In this document: positions 62,900 to 64,000 of the stretch, piece by piece
How the letters are laid out: every line of letters starts with the position of its first letter
Numbering within the stretch: the first letter of the stretch is position 1
Source of the DNA: JAHEDH01 sp963753285
Lineage (GTDB): Bacteria > Actinomycetota > Acidimicrobiia > Spongiisociales > ZC4RG35
Assembly: GCA_963753285.1 (NCBI GenBank)
Contig: CAVWBT010000001.1
Span: 186,001 to 250,000, forward strand
DNA: 64,000 nt
Reading direction: 5' to 3'
The notes under the pieces: model-generated
What the model was told of the DNA's origin: nothing
The model's input: the letters and a program-made list of their open reading frames with translations, nothing else
The model's database searches: none
Position numbers and translations under genes: made by a program

Positions 62900-63386
62900 A
62901 GCCGGCTCCTGGCTGTTGGCTGTTCGCCGGCTTTGGGCGGCCTCGTTTCGCATCGGCCTCAGGACCCTCCGGGCGCCATCGGGCCTCCGGCCGCCCCACC
63001 CTGGACGCGCTACACAGCTCCGCAAGGGACAACCCACCTCTGACTCCGCGATCACAGCGACATGCACGAGCCTCGATGTGTGCGAAGCACATCCTGCGTC
63101 ACGACGAGGTCATCGGGAGCAGAACCCTTGGCGTCGGGGCGAGGCTGCCCACGCGTCGTAACACGCGAGGGTGTAGGGGCGAGACTCGTCTCGCCGGCGG
63201 CGCACCCCGCCAAACCCGACGATCACCCGCAGGCGCGCCATGCCGAGCCGACACCCACGGCGCTGAGGCCGCCAGGCCGAATGCCCACAGCGTCGGGGCG
63301 AGGCCCCCAGGCCGAGCGCCGACCCATAGGGTGGCAGGTGAGGCCTCCAGGCCGAACCCACGGCGTGAAGGCGCCAGCCTGAACCC
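62900..63386. repeat. Noncoding spacer of iterated words between flbD and lysS
   Basis: No gene. Words such as GGCCGCCAGGCCGAA, GTCGGGGCGAGGC and CCCACAGCG/CCCACGGCG recur through 63130-63385. An early part (62905-62990) has GGCTGTTGGCTGTTCGCCGG and GCATCGGCCTCAGG. Confidence 0.6.
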
Positions 63387-64000
63387 TCAGATCGGCCGCA
63401 TGGTCGGGAACAGGATCACCTCGCGGATGTGGGTCTGGTCAGTGAGGAGCATGACCAACCGGTCGACGCCGATTCCGAGGCCACCGGTCGGCGGCATGCC
63501 GTATTCGAGCGCTCGGAGGAAGTCCTCGTCGATCGGGTGGGTCTCGTCCTCTCCTCCCGCCCTGGCTCGCGCCTGAGCCTCGAAACGGCCCCGCTGGTCG
63601 AGTGGATCGTTGAGCTCGGAGTAGCCGTTGGCGTACTCGGAACCGCAGATGATCAGCTCGAATCGCTCGGTGACGTGGTCCTTCTCTCGATGCCGACGAG
63701 CCAGCGGAGACGTCTCGATGGGGTGCTCGGTGACGAAGGTCGGTTGGGTGATCTTCGCTTCTGCCACGGCTTCGAAGATCTCTGCGATCAGCTTGCCGGG
63801 CCCGTAGGTGTCCATGACCTTCGCCCCGACCCGCTCGGCGATCGCCCGCAGCTGCGGAACGGGAGTCTCGTAGGAGACGGTCTCGATCAGTGCGTCGTTC
63901 ACGAGATCCAGCATCGTCGCCCGTCGGAAGGGAGCGGCGAAGCTGATCGTCTCGCTCTGATACGGGACATCGGTGGAGCCGTGGATGTGCTCGGCAATCG
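63387..64000 (-). CDS. lysS: Lysyl-tRNA synthetase, 3' part (gene runs off the window end)
   Basis: Class II synthetase that charges tRNA-Lys. About 204 C-terminal residues are visible; the frame is open to the window edge. Class II motif 3 reads GLGIGVDRLVMLLTD, preceded by ELICGSEYANGYSELNDP-type LysS sequence with one extra Ile. It converges on the repeat-rich spacer after flbD. Confidence 0.94.
   Translation of the reverse strand, partial: IAEHIHGSTDVPYQSETISFAAPFRRATMLDLVNDALIETVSYETPVPQLRAIAERVGAKVMDTYGPGKLIAEIFEAVAEAKITQPTFVTEHPIETSPLARRHREKDHVTERFELIICGSEYANGYSELNDPLDQRGRFEAQARARAGGEDETHPIDEDFLRALEYGMPPTGGLGIGVDRLVMLLTDQTHIREVILFPTMRPI

Overview
The window is 64 kb of high-GC DNA from a motile, single-membrane actinobacterium. 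Conserved neighbours (radA-disA-carD-ispF-cysS, clpC, a BMP-type ABC importer, mltG, lysS) and the absence of flgA/flgH/flgI outer-membrane ring genes support this; an acidimicrobial (Ilumatobacter-like) lineage is my best guess but is not proven by the sequence.

Layout. 1-5 kb, minus strand: radA, disA, carD, ispF and the 5' part of cysS. IspF carries an extra C-terminal domain that resembles the C-terminal domain of the adjacent CarD. 5-12.5 kb: a zinc-ribbon membrane protein, a four-gene BMP-type (nucleoside-like) ABC importer and a VanY-type peptidase. 12.5-16.2 kb: clpC and a polyprenyl diphosphate synthase, divergent. 16.4-62.9 kb: one large flagellar locus. Its order is Hpt/receiver proteins, fliM-fliN, a degenerate kinase-like membrane protein, an HD-GYP protein, four flagellins with a glycosyltransferase between copies 2 and 3, fliD-fliS, a 1.1 kb tandem-repeat spacer, flgBC-fliEFGHIJ-lytic transglycosylase-fliK-flgD-flgE, motAB-fliL, fliN2-fliOPQR, a SRPBCC gene, flhB-flhA-truncated flhF-like gene, mltG, an ABC exporter, HDOD, fliA, then flgN-flgK-flgL-fliW-csrA on the minus strand, and flbD. 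The window ends inside lysS.

Regulation. A FliA-type sigma gene lies in the locus, and I find 16 copies of a matching promoter (TTAA-like, 15-base spacer, G(C/T)CGAC-containing -10) in front of flagellar transcription units, plus one weak copy. In nine of them the -10 ends only 7-10 bases before the start codon, so those mRNAs should be leaderless or nearly so. The four flagellin mRNAs instead have an identical leader of about 60 bases with two sequences fitting the CsrA-binding consensus, one in a hairpin loop and one on the ribosome-binding site. This suggests the FliW-CsrA-flagellin feedback known from Bacillus. The same sigma promoter ties several poorly characterised genes (Hpt-REC-REC, the kinase-like membrane protein, the glycosyltransferase, HDOD, FlbD) to the flagellar regulon.

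Other structure. Spacers between operons hold many long imperfect inverted repeats built from iterated short words, and the flagellin ends and flanks look homogenised by duplication or gene conversion. No tRNA, rRNA, CRISPR array or insertion sequence was seen.
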